From positions 169,757 through 233,756 of the forward strand of contig CAVOOI010000014.1 of assembly GCA_963697455.1 (NCBI GenBank): a stretch of DNA of 64,000 bases, read 5' to 3'. A program made the position numbers and the translations under genes. The stretch comes from JAFEDN01 sp963697455 (GTDB lineage: Bacteria; Pseudomonadota; Gammaproteobacteria; Coxiellales; Coxiellaceae). The notes under the pieces are model-generated. The model saw only the letters and a list, made by a program, of their open reading frames with translations. It searched no databases and was not told where the DNA came from. Shown here one piece after another: positions 16,576 through 25,247 of the stretch (positions are counted from its first letter, which is position 1; each line of letters starts with the position of its first letter).

Positions 16576-17900
16576 AAGATTTTGCTGTACTGTTAGTTTC
16601 AGCGATTTCTTCTATTTCTCTTGCGACAACCGCTTTGAGTTATCCCAATTTTTCTAATCAGGAGTTACAGATCGCGTGGTTCGTTTATATTGAAATCGTC
16701 AACACGCTCTTACATTTATTGTCAGTGGACTTAGTCATTTTTAATCATCCTATTTACAGCATGCCTCTGAAGCCCTTTCGGTGGACATACGGTAAAGTCG
16801 AACGATGTTTCCTCTCTAAAGAGCAAATTATAAATATAGAATACGCTCAATTCAAACGAGGAATTGCTGACCAATTGTGTCAAAAACTTTGCATAAGTCT
16901 CGACAGCGCTATTGAATGCATGATAAATAAAAGTTTTGAAAAAAACGGATTTTCAAAAGGATTTTTCAAGTGGTTTTCCTATGTTAAAAAAGAAAATTCT
17001 TTGCTTGAGCAAATGGTTTCCAGTGGATTATTAGAAATTTTAAGCCAACAACCTCAAACTTCATCGCCACATACCGAAGAGAAATCTACTTGGGGTAATT
17101 GGTTTTGGAAAAAAACAAAGAAAGCCAGTTATGTATCCGGAGCCAGTTTAGTTGCCCTCAGTTGTCTCGGTTATATGGCTGTTCCTCCTGCGCTTTTGCA
17201 ATCTTATGGGTGGTCGAAGGAGGCAGCTTATGCTGTCACTTCTCCAGCATTATATTTTTTTGGTGTATTACTTGGCCATCTTGGCGGTGTTACGGCTGAA
17301 ACGGATTTTATTTCAATTTCGCAAACTATTTTAGGAAAAGGTTCAATGCCTTTATCGGCGAAATTACATACCAAAACATTCTGGATTGCATTATTATTTA
17401 ACTTCTATACAGCAGCATTTTCATATAAAGGCGCTGAAAAAATCGCTGCTGACCATTTCGGTCAGGAGGATGTGATGGGTATTTTAATCAAATGGTGTGC
17501 TGATATTGGTATTGCTTATTTGTCATGGGGGTCGATGAAAGCTTTTTACGATTATTACTTGACTCAAGGGGTTCGGTTAAATGCTAGTGACGATAATCGT
17601 ATTGTGGCTGAATATAAAGAAAAAATTGAAAATTTTAAGAGGCGCATATTTTCTATAGATCCAGACCGATTAGTAGCCTCATTAAAGAAATTTCCCCAAA
17701 AAGAATTGGCGCTTGATGGAATGAGTCTTAGAGATTTTGAACAAATGACTAATTTTAGAGAACGCTTTGGTGAAATACTGAAAATCCGTAATAGAACTTA
17801 TTCAGAATGGTGGCAAAGCCGAGGAAGTATTTATCCTAAACCGAAAAAATTGCTTGATCCTACGGCGCTATTGCCTTCAGTGGTTATTTCATTGAACTGA
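16536..17900 (+). CDS. Unknown multi-pass membrane protein, 3' part (-1 frame)
   Basis: Open from the slippery site to 17900. The first in-frame ATG/TTG-type start inside is near 16635, but the 30 codons before it (FLEDFAVLLVSAISSISLA) read as a good membrane helix, so they are probably translated by frameshift. Further hydrophobic stretches include WFVYIEIVNTLLHLLSVDLV, SGASLVALSCLGYMAV and ALYFFGVLLGHLGG. The C-terminal 110 residues are soluble and charged. No homologous family was recognised. Four to six membrane segments are likely in the fused product. Confidence 0.6.
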   Translation, partial: AFGFRETKWRAFLEDFAVLLVSAISSISLATTALSYPNFSNQELQIAWFVYIEIVNTLLHLLSVDLVIFNHPIYSMPLKPFRWTYGKVERCFLSKEQIINIEYAQFKRGIADQLCQKLCISLDSAIECMINKSFEKNGFSKGFFKWFSYVKKENSLLEQMVSSGLLEILSQQPQTSSPHTEEKSTWGNWFWKKTKKASYVSGASLVALSCLGYMAVPPALLQSYGWSKEAAYAVTSPALYFFGVLLGHLGGVTAETDFISISQTILGKGSMPLSAKLHTKTFWIALLFNFYTAAFSYKGAEKIAADHFGQEDVMGILIKWCADIGIAYLSWGSMKAFYDYYLTQGVRLNASDDNRIVAEYKEKIENFKRRIFSIDPDRLVASLKKFPQKELALDGMSLRDFEQMTNFRERFGEILKIRNRTYSEWWQSRGSIYPKPKKLLDPTALLPSVVISLN

Positions 17901-18228
17901 ATAATTATTTCAGGAAAGTGGTTATGATGAGGATAGCCGCCGACCAAAGGATATAAGGTAATTATGGTCATATTTTTTTATTTTGCAGAGGAGTAGTATA
18001 TTTTTCATAAAAACAATAACGAGATAATGACTATCCCTATGTTCCTGCTTCATCAATCGTGATTAGACTCTCATTGTAGGATATTGAATGAATCAGCGGA
18101 TGTGACGGGAAATTTATTATACTTTTTATTGAGATTTTTTATTCAATAATGCATTTTTGCGTTGACAACTATACATTTTAATGACACACTGCGGTCGTTT
18201 TCCCTTCTCAATAAAAGGACTTTCCCCT
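17901..18228. other. Intergenic region upstream of GacA-like gene
   Basis: About 330 AT-rich bp. It contains TATACT and a TTGACA, but they are not paired at 16-18 bp, so no promoter is assigned. No gene seen. Confidence 0.4.
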
Positions 18229-18882
18229 GTGATTCGTATTCTTCTCGTGGATGACCATACCTTGGTCCGGCGGAGTATTCGCCAATTACTGGCTCCTATT
18301 AAAGAGATCCAGATTGCCGGTGAAACCAGTACCGGGATCGAAGCCGTGCAATTAGCCCGTGATTTACATCCCACCGTGCTCATGCTTGATCTGAAGTTGC
18401 CGGATATCAGCGGACTGGAAGTCGCTGCACGTTTATTACGATTAACGCCGGTACCGAGGATACTGATACTTTCATCGGCGGTTCATCATGAATTCCCACG
18501 GCGAATGCTTGACGCCGGTGCATTAGGCTATCTCACCAAAGACGCCAGCCAGGCAGAGCTGGTGAGCGCTATCAAAACGGTCCATAAAGGCCAACCGTTT
18601 ATCAGCGCCGCAATAGCCAACCGGTTGGTGCTGGCCAAAGTTAACCATCCCACGCAGGCTCGTTTTGGGGAACTCAGCAATAAAGAAATGGAAATCCTCC
18701 TCTTCTCTCTGCGGAGTACGCCTATCGCCGATATCGCAAAACGATTGCACATCAGCGCTAAAACGATTCACAGTTATCGAAGCCGCCTGCTTGAAAAACT
18801 TGGCGTTGACAACGACGTGGCCTTACTGCGGCTGGCAATTCAGGAAGGGTTGATCACGGTAGATGAAGCCGGCGTGCTCTGA
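18229..18882 (+). CDS. GacA/LetA/UvrY-type LuxR response regulator
   Basis: I choose GTG at 18229 (MIRILLVDDHTLVRRSIRQLL) because AAAGGA precedes it. The 217-aa length then matches GacA/UvrY; an upstream ATG at 18181 has no ribosome site. The receiver has Asp-Asp in LLVDDH, phospho-Asp54 in LMLDLKLPD and Lys in YLTKDAS. The C-terminal LuxR HTH reads LSNKEMEILLFSL...IADIAKRLHISAKTIHSY. GacA/LetA proteins act with BarA/LetS kinases to switch on CsrA-antagonising small RNAs and virulence or transmission traits. This copy may be an accessory paralogue. No cognate BarA-type membrane kinase is in the window. Confidence 0.9.
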   Translation: MIRILLVDDHTLVRRSIRQLLAPIKEIQIAGETSTGIEAVQLARDLHPTVLMLDLKLPDISGLEVAARLLRLTPVPRILILSSAVHHEFPRRMLDAGALGYLTKDASQAELVSAIKTVHKGQPFISAAIANRLVLAKVNHPTQARFGELSNKEMEILLFSLRSTPIADIAKRLHISAKTIHSYRSRLLEKLGVDNDVALLRLAIQEGLITVDEAGVL

Positions 18883-19030
18883 TTCATATCCTTATTTGCA
18901 ACTTTGGCGCTCAGTTTTTCACATCATTGTCTGATAGTCAGGTCATGATCATTGGAGCATAATGAATTGTTACCTTGAGTCCCGAGGGTGTTGTTTAGAA
19001 TTATTAAAAAAAACATTCCGGAGGAATTTT

Positions 19031-19267
19031 ATGTATTGCCATAAAAACAAAATTGAATATAGAAATAATTATTCCTGTATTAACCTCAGCACGCTCAGAA
19101 GCGATAAACCCGGGCGTCCGTGGTGGCTACTGACTTTGATTCGCGGCATGAAAAAAATCTACCACTGCTTTCCACGTAATCACACTTTGTTGTGTCACGA
19201 TCGCCTGGTTAATTGCTTTGTATGGGCAGCCGGCCTGATCGTTTTTGTGATCGCTCTTTTGCAATAG
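19031..19267 (+). CDS. Small protein with C-terminal membrane helix
   Basis: 78 aa from the ATG at 19031, chosen because GGAGGAATTTT precedes it. The middle is basic (PGRPWWLLTLIRGMKKIYHC). The C-terminus ends in a hydrophobic helix (FVWAAGLIVFVIALLQ), suggesting a tail-anchored inner-membrane peptide. It lies 32 bp before another small gene, probably in one transcript. Not recognised. Confidence 0.5.
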   Translation: MYCHKNKIEYRNNYSCINLSTLRSDKPGRPWWLLTLIRGMKKIYHCFPRNHTLLCHDRLVNCFVWAAGLIVFVIALLQ

Positions 19268-19298
19268 ATCAACATCATTTTGAAGAGAGGAATGAGCG

Positions 19299-19538
19299 AT
19301 GAAGAAAGAGATTTTTAGTTGGGCGGCGCTGGAGAATTGTCATTATAATACCCAAAAACTTAGAGAAAGTATCCTGTGTTGTCGATGCGGAAATCGAATT
19401 CAGGAAGCCGGTTTTTGGGGCTATACCCGTATGACCGATTCCCGGATCAAGCATCAATCTAGGGCGGATGAGAAGGAAACGCTGCTGATCCGCCGTTACC
19501 AATTTTTACATATTGCCTGTGATATCGAAACGGCATGA
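19299..19538 (+). CDS. Small Cys-rich protein of unknown function
   Basis: 79 aa with a good ribosome site (GAGAGGAATGAGCG before the ATG). It contains a CCRCG knuckle (LCCRCGNRIQEAGFWGYTRMT) that could be half of a metal-binding site. It follows the small membrane protein gene. Not recognised. Confidence 0.5.
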   Translation: MKKEIFSWAALENCHYNTQKLRESILCCRCGNRIQEAGFWGYTRMTDSRIKHQSRADEKETLLIRRYQFLHIACDIETA

Positions 19539-19568
19539 GTCTGTCCTCTTTAATCCTTGTTGTAGTCC

Positions 19569-19762
19569 GGCTTGATTTTTTAACGAAGATACAAATGAGG
19601 ATTGAATCGGGAAAATTTTAACTATTTATTCGATAACCAGATCAAAATGTTTCCTATTTAATTTCTAAAAATTTTCTGAAAGAGTCCCACGGCAACAAGA
19701 TTAGCTAGAGTAAAAATATGACTTTTAGACTCAAAAATCAAAACATTGTGAAAAATGGCCTT
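19569..19762 (+). repeat. Duplicated ~190-bp segment, copy 2 (orphan DUF3050 tail)
   Basis: Begins with the last codons of a DUF3050 gene (reading IQMRIESGKF then stop) with no gene body before it. It continues with the same downstream non-coding DNA as 10878-11070. This is a relic of a second DUF3050 locus or of a recombination endpoint. Confidence 0.8.
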
Positions 19763-19792
19763 TTTTGGCAAACTTTTATATACGCCACAGCT

Positions 19793-20215
19793 CTATGGAT
19801 TAAAATTAGGTAAAGAGGTACTTGATTCGCTACTAATAAAAGCAGCAGTACTGCCAGTATTTGTTATGGATAATTTTTTAAGCGCTTCAATAGTGACTGG
19901 CTGATCTGGGGAACTAGTAGTGGAGCTTGAACCCAATGAACTACTTGAAGATGAAGAACTGTGCGCGCCTGGACTTTCTTCCTGTTTTGTTAAACTTGAT
20001 TGTCCCATTGCAGTGGGTAATGTACTTGCAACCTGAACCACAGCTACAATACTTGCTGCTATACTTTCTACAGGTATGATCTCGAGAGACTTCGGCAGTA
20101 GAATTTTTAATTGTTCTGCTATTGGCTTGATCATCTCTTTTGTCGTTTTATATTCCGTAAATGTCGTTAGTGCTAATTTTGAGGTTCGGCCCCGATTCTG
20201 GTAAAAAGGGGTCAA
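19793..20215 (-). CDS. Ser-rich small protein of unknown function
   Basis: Up to 140 aa if a TTG at 20215 is used. An internal ATG (MIKPIAEQLKILLP) near 20130 is a possible start and would give about 112 aa. It has a helical N-terminal half (IIPVESIAASIVAVVQVAST), then a poly-Ser tract (HSSSSSSSSLGSSSTTSS) and a Ser/Thr-rich tail. Similar Ser-rich C-termini end the NACHT protein and the FG-GAP protein in this window. It sits directly after the duplicated segment and before the AurF-like gene. Function unknown. Confidence 0.45.
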   Translation of the reverse strand: MTPFYQNRGRTSKLALTTFTEYKTTKEMIKPIAEQLKILLPKSLEIIPVESIAASIVAVVQVASTLPTAMGQSSLTKQEESPGAHSSSSSSSSLGSSSTTSSPDQPVTIEALKKLSITNTGSTAAFISSESSTSLPNFNP

Positions 20216-20262
20216 ATGTCCTTTCAGCCTACTTGCTTCACTTTTTCATGCTTCAGCGCTGG

Positions 20263-21177
20263 TCAACAGGCCATCGCATTGGCCCTAGCAATATTAATTT
20301 TACTTTTTAAGTCTATAATTTTTTTATAATCAATTTGATGACAGATATTGTTGTAGATTTCTTCATGGTTTTCAAGTATTTCTTTATAATTATCCAGTTG
20401 TAACGTTTTTAAGATTATCGCCCAATTTTCAACATCTAACGAATGGATCCACTGAACAGGTTTATGGATTAAATTTTCAAAGAACAGTAGATCTTTTTCA
20501 CTAAAATTTGAGCAAACAACCTGAGCGATAGATAGAAATTCATTATTATGCATCAATTCGTCTTTCCAGTGTGTTTCTACTATTAAGCGATTCAGTGGTT
20601 GAATAGTTTCATCTTTCGATATAAGTCCTATCGCTTTAGTATTGAAATATTCAGCGACTACTGCGGCAGCAAACTTTACAAGCCATTGCTCTCTTGGATC
20701 AGAGTATTTATTTTTTTCTTGATTAACTTTTTTAACGTATTCCAATTGTCGAAATTCAATGTCTATTTTCCTCACCTTTTTAGTTAACTGATTGCTTTTT
20801 AGTACCATTAACGTATGATACGCTTCATCTGTTAATATTTGACCTGCTACTATTTTTATGGAATCTGTATTTAACTCGGGGACTTGTCCATAGATAATAT
20901 CCACTAAAATGGGTGTTACTATTTCATTTTCTAAAGCTATTGTGACTTGATTAAACAAGATCCATCCGTAGGCTAAAATTTTGAGTTTTAAATCTTGAGG
21001 TAAGCCCATATAACGTGGATTATCTTTAAAAAAAACAAGGTCTTCTGGAAAGTCGGCTAAATCGAGGTCATAGTAAACACTAAAATCGATCGCTGTCTTT
21101 TTGACAGATGACCAGTTATCCCAGCGTCTGGAGATTTCTTCTAACAATCGAATAGCCGTATTTACATTATCACTCAC
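20263..21177 (-). CDS. AurF/CmlI-family diiron oxygenase
   Basis: 304 aa. All seven expected diiron ligands can be placed: Glu83 (NEIVTP region), Glu118 and His121 in TDEAYHTLM, Glu176 in VVAEYF, and His203, Glu207, His210 in THWKDELMHNN. Spacing (E-x34-E, DEXXH, H-x3-E-x2-H) matches the AurF family, whose studied members oxidise aryl-amines to nitro groups or hydroxylate carrier-bound substrates. A sister activity on the amino acid held by the A-MT-T enzyme is possible (inference). It is leftward like that enzyme but 4-5 kb away and not in the same operon. The upstream ribosome site is AGGAGTATTGTCC. Confidence 0.85.
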   Translation of the reverse strand: MSDNVNTAIRLLEEISRRWDNWSSVKKTAIDFSVYYDLDLADFPEDLVFFKDNPRYMGLPQDLKLKILAYGWILFNQVTIALENEIVTPILVDIIYGQVPELNTDSIKIVAGQILTDEAYHTLMVLKSNQLTKKVRKIDIEFRQLEYVKKVNQEKNKYSDPREQWLVKFAAAVVAEYFNTKAIGLISKDETIQPLNRLIVETHWKDELMHNNEFLSIAQVVCSNFSEKDLLFFENLIHKPVQWIHSLDVENWAIILKTLQLDNYKEILENHEEIYNNICHQIDYKKIIDLKSKINIARANAMAC

Positions 21178-21280
21178 AGGACAATACTCCTTCTTGGTTT
21201 AAGTAAAATACTTTATATTTCCTGCTTAACTTTTGCCAAACTTTTATTTAAATACAGTATGCAATATCCATTTTGCTTCT

Positions 21281-21509
21281 TCAGCCTTGAAGTATAGCAC
21301 CTGCCATCATTTTTCCACCAATTTGATCGCCTGTGGCTTTGAGCACCGCGACCCCCGCCTCGGGATGTGCCGCCAACTCTTCGCCCAGGCCGCCTAACCA
21401 TTCGAACTGCCACATTGTAGTGCTATCTGCAGGTGCTGCAAATATGGCTAGCGGTTGCAGCAAGTAAAGAAAAAACGGAAGCTACGAGAGACTTATAGTA
21501 ATCCTTCAT
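21281..21509 (-). pseudogene. Small secreted protein, one-base frame break after the signal peptide
   Basis: The ATG at 21509 has an excellent AGGAGG site. The first 16 codons (MKDYYKSLVASVFSLL) continue in the shifted frame as LQPLAIFAAPADSTTMWQF, which together make a classical signal peptide with an AFA-type cleavage region. The mature part is about 45 aa (WLGGLGEELAAHPEAGVAV, GDQIGGKMMAGAILQG). In the unshifted frame a stop occurs after 28 codons. Either a mutation or a sequence error near 21462. Not recognised. Confidence 0.5.
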
Positions 21510-22069
21510 CAAAAACCTCCTAATTGCAAAGCCAATTTTTAAAGAAAATCATCATGATCTATCTTTTAAAAGAACAACGTATCTAAAAAATTTAAAAAAG
21601 TAAACGACATTGCGAAAAATAACCGTTCTCGGCAATGTTTGATAACCTCTCAACTCTAACACTTACCAATACTGAGGGCAAACTATACCTCAGTCAAACT
21701 GCCAAATACCGTTTTCGGCAAAGTTAAAAAATATTGCCAAAAAATGTCAAAAATTAAACAGAACACAACTGCGTATTTCTTAACGAATAAAAAATGATCA
21801 GTTGCGTTTGCCGCTCAATATCATCGTTGTCACGATTATCAAGAATGCTACTTTTATCTTAATCATGTGTCAATATGGTTTATGGTTTGACTCATACTGT
21901 GGGAATATTTCTTTGTGTTACAAGTTGGAGTAAAGCGGGTTTGTGAAGATCAGTAAAAGTGCAATGAAATCGCTGTTCATACTAATTTAATTTACAGACC
22001 TGCTTAAATTTTTTGATCTGAATCCAATGAAGAATTGGATAAGTCTGCTCAAAGGTATTTGTATTACCT
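21510..22069. other. Long intergenic region with repeated motifs
   Basis: 560 bp without a convincing gene. It contains two near-identical 18-mers, ACCGTTCTCGGCAATGTT (21622-21639) and ACCGTTTTCGGCAAAGTT (21708-21725). Between them is a perfect 7-bp inverted repeat, ACTGAGG...CCTCAGT (21671-21694). These may be regulator sites for the leftward AurF-side genes, or part of a small RNA. Confidence 0.45.
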
Positions 22070-22411
22070 TTAACTTTTAAATTCAAGAAGAGTTTGTTTA
22101 TTCGGTTCAGATTGATTGGACGAATTTTTTAAATAAGAATTAAAGAGAGTCTGTCGTAAAACACTTAGATATCCACCCATTTCCTGAATCCATTCCTGTT
22201 GTTTTGGATTGAGATTTTTTTCTGTCCGCCAATGCTGATAAAGATTTTGATAGGCTTGAATTTTCGCTGGAGATAGTTCAACCGGCGGTTTATGGTATTC
22301 ACGCAGGTGATCTAACTGTTCTCTGAGTAAACCAAGAGCTACCGGAATCAGGCAGACCGATGATTGCCATTGTGTGAAAGTTTCTGTAGAATCGCGGAAA
22401 AATTGTGCCAT
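22070..22411 (-). CDS. Unknown helical protein
   Basis: 113 aa with AAGGAGATTAAT before the ATG. Predicted mostly helical and soluble (LREQLDHLREYHKPPVELS, WRTEKNLNPKQQEWIQEMG). Last gene of a leftward set of four unrecognised genes (25206 to 22070), 170 bp after the preceding one. No family recognised. Confidence 0.6.
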   Translation of the reverse strand: MAQFFRDSTETFTQWQSSVCLIPVALGLLREQLDHLREYHKPPVELSPAKIQAYQNLYQHWRTEKNLNPKQQEWIQEMGGYLSVLRQTLFNSYLKNSSNQSEPNKQTLLEFKS

Positions 22412-22581
22412 ATTAATCTCCTTGATGAATGGTTCTATTTTAAGCTTACTGGACTGATGATCATAAATGCTTTTGCATGGAAAGTATGCCCTATTTTTTC
22501 TCTATATTTCGTAATATTATCTGCATTGAAAAAGTGAGATATCTATATCATGCATTGAGCATTTTAAACAGTGAATTTTTT

Positions 22582-23904
22582 TCAGCAGGAGTGGGTTATT
22601 TTTATTTCCTGAATTTTTTCCTTCTCGACGTCAACTTTCTTTTGCGCCTCTTTTAATTGCTCCATCCATTGCTGTTGCTTTTTAATCTGCTGATGACTGA
22701 CGGCATCCTGTCGATCAAATAATCCACAGGCCGGTATAACCAGCTCAGCAATATTAGCTTTCAGCGCTTCATTAATTTTTTCTTTTTTCTGTGCTACCGG
22801 GGAGTTTTTTGAGAAAAAACTTCCCCATCCACCAAGTGATTTTTCATAACTCTGGCGATGCTGTTCTATTTTTAAAATTTTACTTTGTATCCGGGCGGCA
22901 TCGACCGCATTAGGGAATTGCTCGACTTCCTGTTGCGTTTCCTGTGCTTCGTCCACCAGGTGTGCGAGCGTCCGTTTTTGAGCGTTAGAAAAATTATTTA
23001 ATTTTTCCTCCGATAAATAAGTATTTAAGGTCTGAATAATTTTTTCTAATGATAAAATCAGTTGTTCCATTCGGTTGGCATGTGCCATCATCGTCTGACT
23101 ACGGCGCTCAATCATTCCGCGAGAATCCTGATCGATTTTTTGATGCAATGCGCCGGCATTTTTCAAAATCTGTTGGGCTTTGGTATTCAGCCGTTGTTGG
23201 GCGGAATCTACCGCCTGAGTTAATTTTTCGGCTAAGGGTTTTTGCATGAGTTCCTGCGCTAAACCCTGATAGACGATTCGCGCATTATCTTCTACCTGAA
23301 CCAGGTGTTGAACATGGGCTGCAGAAAATCGTGTTTGAATGGATTTTTTCGAATAGCGCGGTAATTCGTGAGGCAGGGTTCCCTGTAATCCTTGGTCAAT
23401 CAGTGCGGGTGGATCCGTTTTTCCAGTCGATTGCGAATATTCCTGACTCATTTTTTTGACGTCATTCTCCAGCGTGGCTAAGGTCTCGTTGTGCGCCAAA
23501 TACATTTTTGTGATTTCGGAATAGTGTTGCTCAAATTCCTCCGATAGCAGAGATTGCTGTCGCGCTGTTTGCCGGATGGTCTGGCGGATTTCCTGTGTCA
23601 CATAAGCGATTTCAATTAAATCGTCAGCTTGACAGAGGATCCTGCCAAGCTGACGCCGGGGAGTGGTTGGGCTGTTGAGCTGAGACAGGTATTCTGTAAA
23701 AGCCGCCTGCCAATCCATCTCTCCTTGAAAGCAGAGCAATTGCTGTAATTGCCTCAGCACTTTAATGGCCATTTGCTTGAGGACATACAGTGGCTGATTT
23801 CTGGATTTTCTGCGAGTGGCTTGAAGAAGCCTATCTTGATCCTGTTGATCCAGAAAAGGCAGATAATATTGAGTTTTTAATAAGAGTTGAGGAATAGATC
23901 GCAT
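22582..23904 (-). CDS. Unknown coiled-coil protein
   Basis: 440 aa with ribosome site CAGGAG. Rich in Gln, Glu and Lys with long heptad-like stretches, especially about 110-160, 215-300 and 400-440 (QWMEQLKEAQKKVDVEKEK). No membrane segment, signal peptide or enzymatic motif seen. It follows the 292-aa gene by 52 bp and is probably co-transcribed. The lack of any recognised domain and the effector-rich context make a secreted effector or structural protein possible, but this is speculation. Confidence 0.65.
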   Translation of the reverse strand: MRSIPQLLLKTQYYLPFLDQQDQDRLLQATRRKSRNQPLYVLKQMAIKVLRQLQQLLCFQGEMDWQAAFTEYLSQLNSPTTPRRQLGRILCQADDLIEIAYVTQEIRQTIRQTARQQSLLSEEFEQHYSEITKMYLAHNETLATLENDVKKMSQEYSQSTGKTDPPALIDQGLQGTLPHELPRYSKKSIQTRFSAAHVQHLVQVEDNARIVYQGLAQELMQKPLAEKLTQAVDSAQQRLNTKAQQILKNAGALHQKIDQDSRGMIERRSQTMMAHANRMEQLILSLEKIIQTLNTYLSEEKLNNFSNAQKRTLAHLVDEAQETQQEVEQFPNAVDAARIQSKILKIEQHRQSYEKSLGGWGSFFSKNSPVAQKKEKINEALKANIAELVIPACGLFDRQDAVSHQQIKKQQQWMEQLKEAQKKVDVEKEKIQEIKITHSC

Positions 23905-23956
23905 AATTTTCTCCTGTTGAAAGTTAAATAGTTAAAAACAGCTCACTGTATGATGG

Positions 23957-24835
23957 TTATAAACCATGACTCGCTGGTTTATGAGTGATGACCTTATGCA
24001 TATTTTTCGCGGCCTGTTGGCCTTTCACCCCAAAAATACCCAAAGCCGCTGCAATGCCCAAGGTAACCACTGCCGTGACTTTTTTCAGAAAGCGCATGGC
24101 CGTGCTGTCTCGATGGGCTTCCAGGACAGATTTTTCCCGCTCCAGGGTTTGGCTGAACTCCTGCATCTGTGTTGGGGCGGATCTATGAGTGAGCAGAGTA
24201 TGCTGCAAGGTAGTGACCGCCTGATATTTTTGAATGGCTTTTTTCAGACCTGGATTATTAGCAATGGGCAGTGATTGGGCTTCGTGCGTCAGAAAATGAT
24301 CTAGAGTAGACGGTTTTGTTCCTGGTCTGAGCGGTTTTTTAAATAAACCCGTTGGTTCCGGCAAATGAAAGCCGTGCTGACGCGAGACGTTAGGAAAATC
24401 ATGAGTGAGTTCTGCTTTGATTTCTGTTGCCAGATGCCTTTTGTATTCATTACAAAGCCGATTTAAGCGTTGTTTTTTTCGGGCATCAGCCAGACAAGCG
24501 ATCAACGATTTTTTGATGGCTGCGCATTCTCTGAAATTGTTTTGTGATTTATCAGGATTCCAGTCTAAAATGACTCGTTGAATACGTCGATAGTCTGTCA
24601 GTTGGTACAGGTTCATCGCGTCCAGTTCCGCCGTCACGCGAATATGAATGTTATTGAGTATCTTTTCTTCAGTCACTCGATATTCCTGACTAAAACTCTG
24701 GCGATTCTGCCGCATGCCTTCAGCAGCATCTTGATAAACCCGAAAGACTTCCTGAGCTAACACGGGATGCTGATTAAACGCAGTATGACGCTGAGGGTGA
24801 TCCCGGTTCAGTAAGGCTTGAATAAGTTTGGACAT
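23957..24835 (-). CDS. Unknown protein with C-terminal membrane helix
   Basis: 292 aa with a strong AAGGAGA ribosome site. The first 240 residues are helical and basic. A hydrophobic segment near 250-272 (VTAVVTLGIAAALGIFGV) is followed by a basic tail (KNMHKVITHKPASHGL), so the protein is probably anchored by one C-terminal helix. Second gene of the leftward set. No family recognised. Confidence 0.65.
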   Translation of the reverse strand: MSKLIQALLNRDHPQRHTAFNQHPVLAQEVFRVYQDAAEGMRQNRQSFSQEYRVTEEKILNNIHIRVTAELDAMNLYQLTDYRRIQRVILDWNPDKSQNNFRECAAIKKSLIACLADARKKQRLNRLCNEYKRHLATEIKAELTHDFPNVSRQHGFHLPEPTGLFKKPLRPGTKPSTLDHFLTHEAQSLPIANNPGLKKAIQKYQAVTTLQHTLLTHRSAPTQMQEFSQTLEREKSVLEAHRDSTAMRFLKKVTAVVTLGIAAALGIFGVKGQQAAKNMHKVITHKPASHGL

Positions 24836-24943
24836 AATAAATCTCCTTTCAAAATGATTAATTGATTAAATTTTTTTAAGTGAGTGTCGGTATCGAAAAG
24901 AGTGTCGGAGTAGAAAAAATAAAATAATCAGCGTCAGAATCCG

Positions 24944-25206
24944 TTATTTTTTATTAAAATCATGATGAGCAGAAGATCTGGATTGTTGACGATCATTAAA
25001 TTCTTGCAGCATGATGTCTTTTAAATAAGGCAATGTCTGTGGATTAACGAGCGTATTCACCAGTTTATTTAAAGTCGGCATCCAGCCGGTTGCCTGAGCA
25101 ATTTCCTGTTGTAGTTCAACTAAGACATCGAAAGAATGATCATTGAGTAAATGAATTTTTTTAACTCTTTTTGATGATTTTTCTTATAATGCTCATTGTC
25201 TTTCAT
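24944..25206 (-). pseudogene. Small unknown protein interrupted at an A7 run (-1 shift restores it)
   Basis: The ATG at 25206 reads MKDNEHYKKNHQKELKK, then hits a stop 12 codons later. A -1 shift on the A_AAA_AAA run (plus-strand T7 at 25156-25162) continues IHLLNDHSFDVLVELQQ ... PYLKDIMLQEFND to a TAA at 24944, about 88 aa in total. It is the first gene of the leftward set and lies just left of the symmetric site array. Programmed or transcriptional slippage, mutation and homopolymer sequencing error are all possible. Confidence 0.5.
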
Positions 25207-25247
25207 GTATTGTTATCCTGAGTATGGATGCTTGAATGTCGGTCTTT

